64,000 nucleotides of DNA from Siphonodentalium dalli. Lineage: Eukaryota; Mollusca; Scaphopoda; Gadilida; Siphonodentaliidae. Each line of letters opens with the position of its first letter. Position 1 is the first letter of the stretch. This document shows positions 23,803 to 36,168 of this stretch, one piece after another. The notes beneath the pieces were generated by a model. The model saw only the letters and a list, made by a program, of their open reading frames with translations, was not told the DNA's origin and ran no database searches. The stretch lies in contig CP136067.1 in assembly GCA_032622095.1 (NCBI GenBank), positions 51,065,899 through 51,129,898 of the forward strand, given 5' to 3'. The position numbers and the translations under genes were made by a program.

Positions 23803-24095
23803 TAAGCCCATATAGGGATTATTTGAATCTGAATTGAGCTCTATCTGAATATAAATGGGACACGATTAAAACAGTCGTGTGTGGGCTTATTTCAATTCGA
23901 AATAATCTCATATTTGCACTATTTAATTTACTGTTTCATCGACACACCGTATCAGATGAAGGCTCTTTATAATGTGTTTCACTGCTGCCGAATGCAATAA
24001 CGGGTATAAGTCCTAAATGAGCTTATTTCATATTCAAATTAGTTCCATATGATACACACAGGTCACGAATTGTAATTAGATCGATCAATAATGTA
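23803..24095 (-). mobile_element. Divergent family C-like element
   Basis: GGCTCTTTATAATGTGTTTC, then CACTGCTGCCGAATGCAATA and AACGGGTATAAGTCC, align with 26420-26485 (GCTCTTTAACATGTGATTTC, CACTGTGGCCC, AATACAACGG, GAGTCC). GCTTATTTCATATTCAAAT corresponds to the AATAAGC block. The flanks (GGTAAGCCCATATAG and GTGTGGGCTTATTTC) give internal inverted similarity. It looks like an older subfamily. Confidence 0.55.
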
Positions 24096-24536
24096 CATAT
24101 GTATACGTAAGATAGCACATGCATTCACATTCAACATTGCTTGTAAACAGAATTAAATACATGGGTTGGACGAAATGATACACACATGTATTTCCCTCAA
24201 GCAGTGATAAAGATTTGCAACAGGTAATTTTCATTTTTCGATGGAGTCAAGGTGGCAACCACGTGCCCTTTTCTATAGTTTTAGCTAAGCATCTTGTCGT
24301 ATTTTATTTTATGGTGGGAAATTATTAAGAAGCTAATTAGAATTGCTGCAGTTTTTAGATGCTATGGTGGTAAAATGCTTATATCAACACCACCTTTACT
24401 AATTCGTGACTAAGTTCTCGTTGACGAATAGCTCACTGTATGTAGGAGCTTTCAGCTATTAATACAGGTAGCTACTACACACATGTCAAGTATAAGAAAT
24501 TCTTATTAAGAATTGTATATATATAAACGCTGTGGT

Positions 24537-24985
24537 CGGATTCGTCGTCTCAGGTTGAAACCTGGTCTACGTAAACCTCTATGTTTAAACGGCCGTTAGT
24601 CAGCTAAATCCGTTGTTTAAACCCGAGATCGCAGGTCTAAGTGACGCATTCGTCATCTGGCTTAAACCTGGTCCAGCCAGACCAGTGGTTTAGCAATAGT
24701 GTCTCTGTATCGTCGAGATAATTAATCGTACTTCCCCAATGCGTAGCGCCTCGTTGTATTGATTGCGAAAATAAATAATTACGACAACGAGCATATATTG
24801 ATTGGAAATGTATAAGCGAGGAACAATCACACATATAAAGCGTGTGGGGATATATTTTTGTCAATTATGATATATTTTTTGCGTTTTAAAAGCTTTTAAC
24901 CGGCAACTAAACCATTTACTTTGGCGGTCAAGCTAAAACAGCTTTACTGAGGCTAAACTTGAGATGACGAATCCGCATTTTCAGT
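24537..24985. mobile_element. Inverted-repeat element, about 450 bp
   Basis: CGGATTCGTCGTCTCAGGTT at 24538 pairs with GAGATGACGAATCCGC at 24961, and the pairing continues weakly inward (AAACCT against GGCTAAACTT). A third related segment, CGCATTCGTCATCTGGCTTA at 24645, lies inside in the left-arm orientation. GTCCAGCCAGACCAG forms a small inner palindrome. No coding capacity was found. Confidence 0.6.
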
Positions 24986-25397
24986 TGGACAACTGTTTTA
25001 GCACTATTGGCCCATATTATATCATGTATGCACACATTGCAAGGGACAGCAGGTTATATTATATCTATTTCCCGCCCATTCAAAAAACAAAACAAAAACA
25101 TGTCCCTCCGGCCCCTTTTCCATAAAACACAGGAAATAAACAAGGATATATTCCCTGTTGAGTTGCTTAATAGGTTAAAGGAACGACAGTTTTCCTTTAG
25201 TTGAACTCATCTGAATATTCCCTTCAATGGCGAACTAACTGGAAAAGGGGTGGTATGTCTTCTGTGCTCGTATTATTGAATGTCAATCCTCTTAATGAAT
25301 AGCATGACATTCAAATACAGATGTTTATAACTGAATGGAGGACCCATTTAAAAGATGAATATACCGACAGCGTAATCCAATCCCACATCTTGATGAT

Positions 25398-25603
25398 AAT
25401 AGAGACCTTTTGCAAAATTACGAATACGATTACGGATATGGCCCATATCCTGCCAGTATACGGCCAAAATTAGATCTTTATATATGGGGTATATGCCGTC
25501 TCACAAATTAGTCATCGTATGTAAGTTATGATGGTTTCTACCTTACTAGGACAATATATGCTATCCGTAATCGTAATAGTGATTTTGCGAAAGGTTTCTA
25601 ATG
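25398..25603. repeat. Inverted repeat, about 40-bp arms, 205 bp overall
   Basis: GACCTTTTGCAAAATTACGA with ATACGATTACGGATA (25404-25438) pairs with TATCCGTAATCGTAATAGTG with ATTTTGCGAAAGGTTTC (25562-25600). Probably a small MITE. No second copy was seen in the window. Confidence 0.7.
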
Positions 25604-26209
25604 TCCACATTTTAGGTTTACTCGTTGAGTTTAATTTACAGTATATACCGTCCACGTGTTTCTAAAAGGTCGATCGTACACAAAGCTTCAGAAGGAGCAC
25701 ATGGATAATATCCTACGAATATCTCTTTGGTATCAAATTTTAATGTCCAGTTCTGTGAAACTGAATATTCTTCGAGTGTGGAATAACAGGTCACCGGCGT
25801 GGTATACTAATGACCACCCAGGATATCATGAATTAGGAAATTCGATATTAAAGCAATCACACTCCCTATATATTTCTAAAGACCTCTCGAATCTCCGGAA
25901 ATGAATGCATGTCGCGTTGGTGACATGTTGTCATGTTACGTGAATAATATATTGTTATATCTGGTTAATATGAAAGTACTATATGGTTATATACTGGATA
26001 TGGCTTATGATAAACTCTATGCATACTGTTAAATAATATTATAGCCATTCAATCTAGCTCAATATACCATGATCAACATAAACTATGTTTTGGGTTATTA
26101 ATAAATATGTTTAAAGATGTTCTTCCTAACAAGTGTTATATAATAAAACAATAGATATGAATCGAAGATTCCTCTCCGGAAACGTTTATTTCAATTGATA
26201 TTGAATTTC

Positions 26210-26575
26210 AGCCAGTTCCGCCGAAAACCCGCACATTATCTGCTTGTAATATAACTTGTTTTATGTAGATAATCTGCTTAGAATCGACTCATTTAGAGTC
26301 GATAATGTGCTGAAAGTGAGAGCGGTTTAGTCACATTATCGAACCATAATGAGGCGATTCTAAGCAGATTATGTACGGACAATGACACAACTAAGCGAAC
26401 ACATGACTTTTCAGGTTTACGCTCTTTAACATGTGATTTCACTGTGGCCCGCGCAATACAACGGAATAACGGATTTGAGTCCATTCACTCAATTTCGCTG
26501 CTTATTTCGGAATCAAATAATCACATTATGTACCTATTTCACATTATAGGTCGAATATGTGCCTATTTGCGCGAT
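26210..26575 (-). mobile_element. Family C element, copy 3 (inverted)
   Basis: Reverse complement of the copies at 16109 and 35553: CCGCACATTATCTGCTT at the left, then AGAGTCGATAATGTGCTGAA, TACGCTCTTTAACATGTG and AATCACATTATGTACC towards the right end. The short minus-strand frame inside is not conserved in the other copies. Confidence 0.8.
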
Positions 26576-27197
26576 GACTTATTGCGAATGTAGATTTGTT
26601 TGGCATAATACAAATACAAATTTATGGAGAGTTTTACGGACCAGTTTTAGAACAGAAAGAGGGATAACTCTTATCTTGTTAGAACTCTCAAGCCATCCAC
26701 ATTTCATTCCAACTAACATATTTCAACGCGAATTGCGTCCAGCTTCGTCAGAAAATAAACCACTTTATTATGCATGTATAGACAAATAATATGCAGTTAT
26801 ATATGTATCTGTAAATGATTAAGAAAACAGCTAATTTATTGTAATGAAATCGGGTTTTATAAACAAAATAATGGTGTAATTGTGGCACTGACCAAATGCA
26901 CTATATTTAAACCAGTATATTGCAACCGACAGTATGTTGTAACGCACTAGTTGTATGATGTAGAACGAATACATTATTGTGTTATTATATCTAATTATAT
27001 GACATGAGAGATTACAGGACTCCAGTTGTTTGTCATAACTATATATAGTATGTGTTACGACCATTGACCTGTTACTCAAAACTATTACATGTTATATAAC
27101 GATTATGACGCACAGCGCGTTGGTTATACAACTAGTATTATGTTACAGCAAACAATTAGTCCTTCCTGAAACACTATTAATACTGGTATAACATATA

Positions 27198-27476
27198 TCT
27201 AGTTCGTATCTCACACATGCTATATGCAGCGTTTCTCGTAGTGGTAATATGGCAACAATATTTTGTTTTTACTGAAATATATATCTTGTGATGTTTCAAA
27301 ATATGTAATGTAGACAACGCTTGTAGTGGGTAAATGTCTGGTTCGAAATATACCAATTGAGCTGATTACTTTCAGCAACAATGTAATGACAACTAAACAT
27401 ACCATTTGGAACAGTGACAGATAGATATTGAAAAACAAACTGGGGTAAAGATCATACAGGTGCGAGATACGAACTA
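27198..27476. repeat. Inverted repeat with 18-20 bp ends, about 280 bp
   Basis: CTAGTTCGTATCTCACAC at 27198 pairs with GTGCGAGATACGAACTAG at 27459. The interior is AT-rich without homology between halves. A small MITE is plausible; there is no target duplication to confirm it. Confidence 0.5.
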
Positions 27477-27599
27477 GTGTTTTGACCAATATAGTACACG
27501 CGCCCTATATTCCCATGCCATATAAATTATATATAACACTAGCCGATGAGCCCGACGTTGTCCGGGCTATTCAAAAACAAAATGTCAAGTCGATAGCTC

Positions 27600-28045
27600 T
27601 ACCCAGCCCGAAATTTCAAGTCGATAGCTCTACCCGTTTCCGAGATCTGGTCTGCGCATGCGCGAAGCTGGCATCGCACGGGCTCGGCGACTCGATAAAC
27701 TTCGTATCCGGGGCAAGATACATTCACATACCAAATTTCAAGTCAATAGCTCCACCCGTTTCCGAGATCTGGTCTGCGCATGCGCGAAGCTGGCGTCGCA
27801 CGGGCTCGGCGACCCGATAAAATTCGTATCCGGGGCAAGATACATTCACATAGCAAATTTCAAGTCGATAGCTCCACCCGTTTCCGAGATCTCGTCTGCG
27901 CATGCGCGAAGCTGGCGTCGCACGGGCTCGGTGACCCGATAAAATTCGTATCCGGGGCAAGATACATTCACATAGCAAATTTCAAGTCGATAGCTCCACC
28001 CGTTTCCGAGATCTCGTCTGCGCATGCGCTGCACGGGCGTCGCAC
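27600..28045 (+). repeat. GC-rich tandem repeat, 122-123 bp unit, about 3.6 copies
   Basis: Units start at AAATTTCAAGTCGATAGCTC near 27609, 27731, 27854 and 27976 and are nearly identical. Each holds CACCCGTTTCCGAGATCT (first copy CTACCCG...), TGCGCATGCGC, GTCGCACGGGCTCGG and GTATCCGGGGCAAGATAC. The last unit diverges after the palindrome (TGCACGGGCGTCGC). Base composition differs sharply from the AT-rich surroundings. Open frames on both strands shift register between units because the period is not a multiple of three, so they are not genes. Confidence 0.95.
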
Positions 28046-28172
28046 GGGCTCGCCAATACGACAACGACCACCGCCTGGTCAAACTACACACACGTACCAA
28101 GTTTCGTCCCGATCGGTCGAGAATCGTAGATTTGTATTAATGACAAACAGACAGACAGACAGACAGACAGAG
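28046..28172 (+). repeat. Element tail ending in an (ACAG)n microsatellite
   Basis: After the tandem units comes CCAAGTTTCGTCCCGATCGG and TAGATTTGTATTAATGAC, then six or so ACAG repeats at 28147-28171. A degenerate CCAA(A/G)TTTCGTCC-type block before a CAGA/ACAG run is a layout I associate with invertebrate retroelement or SINE 3' ends. That is recollection, not a database match. If right, the tandem units are internal repeats of that element. Confidence 0.5.
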
Positions 28173-28924
28173 GTCTTCAAAATATATATGAGATATTTCG
28201 CAATCCAAAATGAGACAATCTAGACGTATATATATTGCAATGGTATAAAACGGGTAAAGAAGTTCGACAAATAAATAATATAACTGTAATTGATGACACT
28301 GTGAAAAGGTAGTGACCAATATTAGCTGGTCACAGTAACTTATGTGTTGGTTATAACACAACACGTATGAGTTTTAAAATCAAACTGAGATCACCAATTG
28401 TCCACGCCTAAACGAATATCAGTGCTTCGCATAATTTGGAATAACAGGTTTGATGCCACCGATTTCCATTTATATTGAGTGGACATATTTTGACTATATA
28501 TGCTGTTCATTTCCAAAGGGCGACATGTTTATGAATAGTAACATAATTATTTCGAAGACTACATGCGATACCAAACTGTAAAAAAAAATTGGTTCTCACA
28601 AGCGTGTTATGCGACGTTCCGAGAGATTGGCAATCTCTTGCAGCAAACCATTATTCTGTTAAAACGGATTTTAGTTTGTTATAACACATTTACATTTGTA
28701 TACACTCTCTAACATATTATTTGTTTATTTATTGGTGTTAAATGTCGATCACGGCGTTTTATTGGAGGAGGGAATGTCCGTGCACTAAGGTAAATCTAGC
28801 AGTGATTTCATTGGCTGGAAGAATGACCCATTATGGAGGGCGAAACCACAGATCTACGGCGAGTAATTGGCAACTCCCCTATATAGCGATATGGGATACA
28901 AAGTCAGCGATGACTAACAACAGA

Positions 28925-29426
28925 TTAAAGGCACGTGAGGCCTTAGTTGTCGAAAATATTCATATTTGTTTCAATCACCGTAAACAGAAAAACATTAAAA
29001 CGCATACAGTTTCGTTCATATATACCATGACCATCGCGTAAACAGCATGTTATCATAAAGATTTACTATATTTTACCTAAGCAAGAGCCTGATTGTGTTA
29101 CAGAAGACAACACAATGCTGCTGGCTAATCACACACAAATGTCATAAACGCTCTTTATTCGTTCCATGTAAGGAATTCACCCACAAATAACGCTCTTTAT
29201 GTTTACCATCATAATATAAACAAACACCAGAAAAGTTACTTTTTATGCTTTTGTTTACATAACAATGGTCAAAAATATGACAATAACATACTGTTTGTGC
29301 GATATTTCTTATTTGTATACGGACAAAGTCTGTCTACATTTTGTTGTTCTTTCTGTTTGTGGCGGTTTTTGACGGGTGGAAATATTTTCACAGGATACCC
29401 ACCGCCAAGGCCAACCGTACCTTTAA
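28925..29426 (+). mobile_element. Family B MITE, copy 2
   Basis: Nearly identical to 3674-4175 over its whole length. TTAA stands at both ends, with TTAAAGGCACGTGAGGCC at the left and GGCCAACCGTACCTTTAA at the right. Both CGCTCTTTA motifs are intact. High identity to copy 1 indicates recent activity of this family. Confidence 0.9.
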
Positions 29427-32400
29427 AAGTTTGCTATAATTGTTTTAATTATGTAATTATCTCCTGCAACAGGCTAGTAATGTTATAGCAGAGTGCAAAT
29501 GAGAACTGGTTACAGTTTTACATGATCGATTACTCGAGTCACAGTTACGGCTTATTCGGTACAGCATTACTCTGTTTGATCTAACTAATGATGGAAGAGA
29601 TGTTATGTGTTTATTTTATTAGAAGTCCCAAAATAAATTTAAAACTGCAAATATCCGGGCCAATAAATATTGAATATATCCGAGGAGAGTCACGTTTGAC
29701 AGCTATATTTGATAGGGGATATATTATTAATCTTGATTATGGATCGCCGTCGGCCTGCGCATGCGATATGGTGAGTTATCGATGATAAAGGACGTTCCAT
29801 TAGGATTTGAGAATCGGGCGGATTTGTTTGCAAAAACCAGCATCGCTCATTTCTCAGCCAGTTTCAAGTTACAGAGTTCGCATGAACTGAACACTTTACA
29901 TCCAACACCGTCGGCTACTCACATGAGCTATTTACGAGTGCATAATATATGTTACAAGAATAAAGCTTTGAAATGTCCGTTGGGACATCATTAATGGCCA
30001 ATACATATTTCAATGCATATGTCTTACGTTTTGTTAATTGAACTGCCCCGTGGCTCTAAAGAAACAACTATGGAGAGGCATTGTTTCGGAGATTAGAGAT
30101 TATGTTATGTTACTGTTGCACGCCCTCATTCGAATAAAAATAACTATCGCTCATTTCATCCGAGAAATATTTGACTATATCGATCAGCGCCACCAGCGAC
30201 TGAGCTGTTGTAAAAAGTTCAGCAACCAGAGCACCATGCTACTCCATACGCCATGTACTCCCACGGAAGGCCTGTTGAAGATGCAGACCAACTGTTTATG
30301 CTTTGCGCATTTTATATACACCACCGCATGGAATTGACACAAACCATGAGAACTATTGGAGCATTATCCAACGAGGTATTATCATAGAGATAATACTCTT
30401 ATTCATCAAATCGTCTGGTATGTTTGTTACTTGTAAACAAGAAAACCATAGTCAGAAATGGTAACGCCACCAAGATCATATTATTAGCCATAAATATAAA
30501 TTATAATTATAATATAAAATATTATTCATTAGTTAGCACTAATAAAGGCGCTAACTAATGACTTATTAAATACCATCTAATAAATATTCATCTTATTCAC
30601 AACTTTAATGAGTCCTTCTGGCACACGAGAATATTTATCGCCGTTTGATTTGCACCAAGTGAACTCGGTGCATATATAATTGATAGAACTGACCTTTATT
30701 ATGATGGTCGTGTCGTTATTTGTTTAAGATACGTATCAATTGACATATACGCAACCGTTCCCTGTTAAAAAAATATATATCGCCCATTTTAGGGGACCTC
30801 CGCGAATTCGGGGACTTCCGCAAAGTGATCTCCACAAATCGGGACCTACTGCAAATCGTCGCACCCAATGCAATTTGTAAACAAATACGATTGGCATGCG
30901 TTTTAACGAGGTGAGCTTTAATTAAACGAAAGAAGCATTCTACATAAACTATTTGTCATGGACTCAGCCAGTGTGCCATATATATGTGTGTCAACTAAGG
31001 TCGCTTTGCGTGGTAAAAGTGAAAAGTGAAAGTGGAAAATCCTATTGAAAATGAAACTGAAAGTAGCCTACAATTTGGGGAAATTCCGCGGCAGATTGCA
31101 GTGAATCTAAACTATTGGAAGTGACTGTACAATTCCTGGAATTCTATCAGATATCCCGACTCTGCTCGTTTTCGTGATCATAGGTTATATAGGCCCTATA
31201 TGACCACGAAAACGAGTCGAGTCGCGATACATCCATCGGTACAAACACATTGTGTATACGATACAATTTTGACTTGATGACCAGAAAATAAAAGATGGCG
31301 GTTAATCCAAGTCTCCAACAGAACAGACATGCGCGCTCCAATTAAAATTACCCACAATTCACTTCACTACACAGGGGTTCCCAAAGGGTTATACATTATT
31401 TTCAGGCTACCAGAGTATTTATATTTTCAACAACATATTATTACACCGGTGACTTTACGTTTACAATTTCAGCCTGTCCTGACCCTATGGATACGATTTA
31501 TCATAGTTTAAAAAACGTATTATACACCGGTGCCGTTAACTTTACAATTTCAGCATATACTTGATTCTATTGGTACGATTGAGTAAGGTACAAAACAAAA
31601 TATCCAAGAATATATTTCTCCATTCGACCATGAGTCTATACAGATCTGTACACTAGTGTCCACCCACTTCGTGGCGGGAATGAGCTGCTGCGAATTAACA
31701 CAAAATTTCGATCACATGTCATAACCCAACACACAACGCCTATGATCGCCCCTCCTAATGTACCCCTATCGATTGATCCATTCCACATATATTAATCGTC
31801 TTAGCAGCACAACATCCCTAATTGATATTTAAAATGTCCTCCTATATATTAATGACCCACATTTTATATGTATACACATGCACCCCATCACCACCATTTG
31901 ATTCTTTAACGAATCCTATTGAACACATTTCAAAATTAGTATACATATGTGGCACCTCGTGCCCGCCATGCCAACGCATGCTGTGTTTAATTTGTAAATA
32001 TAATTATGTTTGAATATTTATTTGTTGTACGTTTCCAAGAACATGTCCTCCAATCCCTTGTTCGCCTTATATTATCCATACATTACTTGGGTAGTTGACA
32101 TAAAATCCTTGCTGTATCTTATCGGAGATTTGGGTGCATGTTATTTTATTGGTTGGACGACAACAATTAAAGATGCATAATCCGAATTAACTCTCCCAAA
32201 TTATCATTTATTTGGCTTCGGATGTAAAATAATATTAGATGCGAGTCGAGAAATCCACCATCAAGAGTGATCAGATATCGATTTTTGAAATTTGTTATTT
32301 CCCGAGATATGTCACTTTTGGTAGTCTGGCAAATATTCGTAAATCCGACGGTCTCGAACAAAATTGCGATGAAGATGGATAACTCTAAAATTAAGTGGAT

Positions 32401-35400
32401 TTGGGTGTTAGATATTTGACAATATAGCCAGATTTCGTTGAACAAAATGTTGATAAATTACACGTTTTGGGCAATTTTATACTATAATTGACTGTGGTTA
32501 GCATTATTTTTGGGCAATTGATCGATTACGATAACTGAAGCAGCATTTTAAATAAATGCTGTTGTTATTGGAATCTGATGATATGGGGACCATCAAACCG
32601 GATTGAGTACATTGAAGTGGTCAGCATTTGATGTTCATTCCGCCGACATAGGAATATCATACACAATCTTCTTAAGATGGTAACATGATTGTATACAAGA
32701 TGTTGGTACCAAACCGTCTCATGAATACCTCACTCATCAGCATGGAACTAATGTCTTGTATCTGATTGTTGCTATTTGGTTGGCCATAAAGTGGCTGATT
32801 GACTCTGTGTTCGCTAAGGTATTTGTATTGTATAATACATGGAGGTCGATAAGAGTGGAGAGTAGGATAGGGTTAGGACAGATACTGACAGATAGACGTA
32901 GAGAGAGAGAGAGAGAGTCAAAAATTAAAAATTAAAAGACGCCTATTTCAGCTTCAAACTTCAAAATGCGATCCAACAAAAACATCGACTCGACAATAAA
33001 AACCGCGAATCCCATTGCCTATTTTAATAAAAGGTCAGCCGACCACAGTGCCCCCCCCCCCCAGAAAACATGGCAAGTCGATACCGCTTTGTTAAAGAAA
33101 TAAAAAAAAATGTTGAAATTTTCTAAGTCGAAAAGGGTTAATAAAAATAAATTTTTCGGGGGACAATAAACACGTCATAGAATTACTCTAGCAAATAATT
33201 TAACATGTTTAGGTATGTCAAATATCACTGTCGGAAGGCTACTTATTGGTGACATCTCGCTAAATGACAATTTAAATAGAAAGTTATTCAATTTTGCTCA
33301 AATTTACATAGCTTCAACATGCCGTTTTGACATCAGCGACTAGGCTGCATTACCGTTAAAGATCTTAAGTACCACAGACTGTAGCAGAACCCCCCCCCCC
33401 CCCCCCCCGGACGCACAGTGAGGGACCCGACACTATCATGTATATACATCTGTTATATAATAATTCCATATATATTGTATAGTACTTTTTATACAAGTGG
33501 ATCGTACCTTACATTATACTTATGTAAATATCATGTTCTTTGTATTATTGTCGGGAGCGAGACCAAGATAAGTTTTGTAACTTGTGCCTCAATCCCCTGC
33601 ATTTAATTGTGGATGCAAATAAAATATGATTACATCAATAAACGAAAAAAAATGTCATATCAAAGAATCACCCCAGCAGAAGTGTCTAACCAACGATACA
33701 CGCACAATTGTGTGTGGATTGCTTGAGTACACACATATGAGAATCAAACACAATCGCCATAGACTGGTCAGTTTAATCACATAAGATATACATTTTAGTC
33801 ACTGCTTCAGTTAGCTATATTTTGACCTGCCAGAGTCAGCGCTTCTGTTATGATCTCAAGCCATGCTTTCAGTTATTGTCGCACGAGTTCTGATATAAAA
33901 TGTATACCGGTACCACACACGGAGTGATTGAGTTAAGGCAAGTCCCTCACGTATATAGCATATATGTCGTATATGGGATCGCCTGATTAACTTGACAAAC
34001 GTAATTATGGGTTATATCGAAATTAAAGCCTACGGGATTCACACCAAGAAGCAATCTCCTTCATCATCGAAACCCTTTCACGAGCTTTCGATGCTGTTAT
34101 ATCATCGTTATTACAAGGTTGTAATTTGGAGAAAATACTTGTACAATAATTATTTTGACACCTGCAATACACCAGTCTCGTCGCATTCATTGTTCCAATA
34201 AATACCAGATATATGGTTGTGATGTGTTTGGGTTTGAGAAAACTGATTGCTTTGAACGGGCGCAACTAATTTTTTTTAATATAATCTTTAAAATGAATCC
34301 AAGTACGCCTAGTTGTATGGTTTATGGAGAAAGTGGATGCTATCCGATATATATTCACATTGAAACGACTATGATACGGTTATGGGCGAAACTTGTCAAC
34401 CGATATTCATATAACCTGTCGAGTGTTGTATATCAATATATGTACTCTTATGCGATTCGTTCTGCATGGGATTGAAAATCCCTGGCTTAATAGAGTAAAA
34501 AAAAGCTTCTGATTCTAGGTAAATTATTAACAACTCTCCTTATGATTTAGTCATATAAAATTAAACTATAGTATAGTGCACACGTATCCAATGTACATAG
34601 CAATACCCATTATATGTTATGAATACATATCTTGATTTGTGTACTTCTATGCATAATATCCACATTTTTGTCATAGTTAACGTTATTTCAAATGGGAGAA
34701 ATGTAGCAGCGAGCAATGCCTCGCTTGACCAATGAATAGCTTCCTGCTAGTTCAATTAATATTCACTTATTCATACAAGCCACACCCGCGCTATTTGACT
34801 GCAATTTGATGAAGCTATGTATAAACTGCACGCCATGGTCACGTATCTTAACTGACCAAACGTCGTATGTTCAAAATCAAAACTAGCTCACTTTTATTCA
34901 TAATTGGGGAATGATCAAGTACACAAAATACAATTGTATTTGCATAGATATTAAAACAATATTAAAATAGTATTTTCTCCTAAGCTATGGATATTACGTC
35001 ATGTGCCAAATAAGGATCATTAAAACTTCGAGTAATTGTACAGTAAATGCCAAGCGCGTATTCTAAATAAGGATATGACGCAATATGACCGCGGTACAAC
35101 TCAATACGATTTATTATAGCGTGCTTATCGCTATATTTTCATTACATTGTATATAGCATCTGAACGGCGAAACTTGTATTCTGCATGTATAGTGAAGCAA
35201 TTAACCTTGAGACGAACGTTTTATTGCACGGAAATTGGTTATAGAGCAAGAGTGACTACTCTTGCATGTTTACATGACCTCAGGCGCACGTGTGTAGATC
35301 TATGTGAGCATCGCATTGCCTTATGAATATTAATGAGTTTTCACAGAACAGGGAATTCCCCCTTCATCTCTGAAATTAGATAGAATCTCGGTGTCTTTAG

Positions 35401-35552
35401 ACATAGATGAAAGTAATGGGACGGAGTCTGGATATTTATCATACTGATCGAACTCTTGTTTTTATTTATTTTTAGCTTCTAACATCGCGATTTTTTCGCT
35501 TAGTTTTCTCCCCTCTGGTCATTAATTGTAAATTTTTAGTAATCGCATTTGC
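29427..35552. other. Long stretch without supported genes; small repeats only
   Basis: Open frames up to 106 codons exist (for example 29761-29994, 30038-30337, 34155-34475) but none shows a recognisable domain. Small structures: a 13-bp-arm hairpin around GTTAGC/GCTAAC at 30524-30561; a two-copy duplication with ACACCGGTG and TTTACAATTTCAGC at 31443 and 31525; a (GA)n run at 32899-32917; poly-C runs near 33050 and 33390-33408. Confidence 0.5.
31157..31227. repeat. 71-nt hairpin
   Basis: CGACTCTGCTCGTTTTCGTG pairs with CACGAAAACGAGTCGAGTCG, with a TATAGGCCCTATA-type centre. One bulge interrupts the stem. Its size fits a microRNA precursor or a minimal foldback; nothing in the sequence decides between them. 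Confidence 0.65.
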
Positions 35553-35920
35553 CAACATATCCTCTCGCAAATACGCACATATTCCACATATGATGTGAAA
35601 TATATACATAATGTGATTATTTTATGATGAAATAAGCAGATAATGGAGTCACAGCCATTATTTCGTTTTATGGCCCGGACCATAGTGAAAACACATGTTA
35701 AAGAGCGTACACACGGAAGTCGTGGGTTGGCTTATTTGTGTCATTGTCCGCCGCACATAGTCTGCTAAGAATAACCTGATTATGAGTCGATACTATGACT
35801 AAAATGCTCTCATTTTCAGCGCATTTCGACTCAAAATTTGGCAAATCTAAGCAGATTATCTACCTAAAATTAGTTCTTTATAAGCAGATAATATGCGGGA
35901 TTTCGGGATAACAGGCTGTA
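35553..35920 (+). mobile_element. Family C element, copy 4, abutting the LINE remnant
   Basis: CAACATATCCTCTCGCAAAT through ATAAGCAGATAATATGCGGG and AACAGGCTG matches copies 1-3, including TTAAAGAGCGTACAC. Its right end falls exactly where the minus-strand LINE frame loses its coding motifs, so it truncates or interrupted that LINE. Confidence 0.8.
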
Positions 35921-36168
35921 TTAGCAGTTTTTTGCTCGGTTTTCCATTCACTGTACTGCTGTATTACATTTTCTATTGTTTCATTTACCGAATCACGATA
36001 TTCTTTGTTTTTCAGCAGTGAATCGATGAACTTCCAAAATCCTTCACCCGGTTTTATGTAAACAAGTTTTAGAGTCAAGGAGATCATCGATTGGTCAGTT
36101 CTGTATCAGGGGTTTTATTGCGACATCCTATACCCATTTTTGTACGCCATTTGCTATTTAAAATTAGT

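Noticed and set aside
28147-28171. CRISPR-like or telomere-like short repeats at the ACAG run, and the other tandem arrays
   Set aside because: Tandem units without unique spacers, in a eukaryotic sequence. These are micro-, mini- and satellite repeats.
27482-28223. Four overlapping plus and minus frames of 84-147 codons
   Set aside because: They cross the 122-123 bp tandem repeat, whose units are read in different registers. No consistent protein results.
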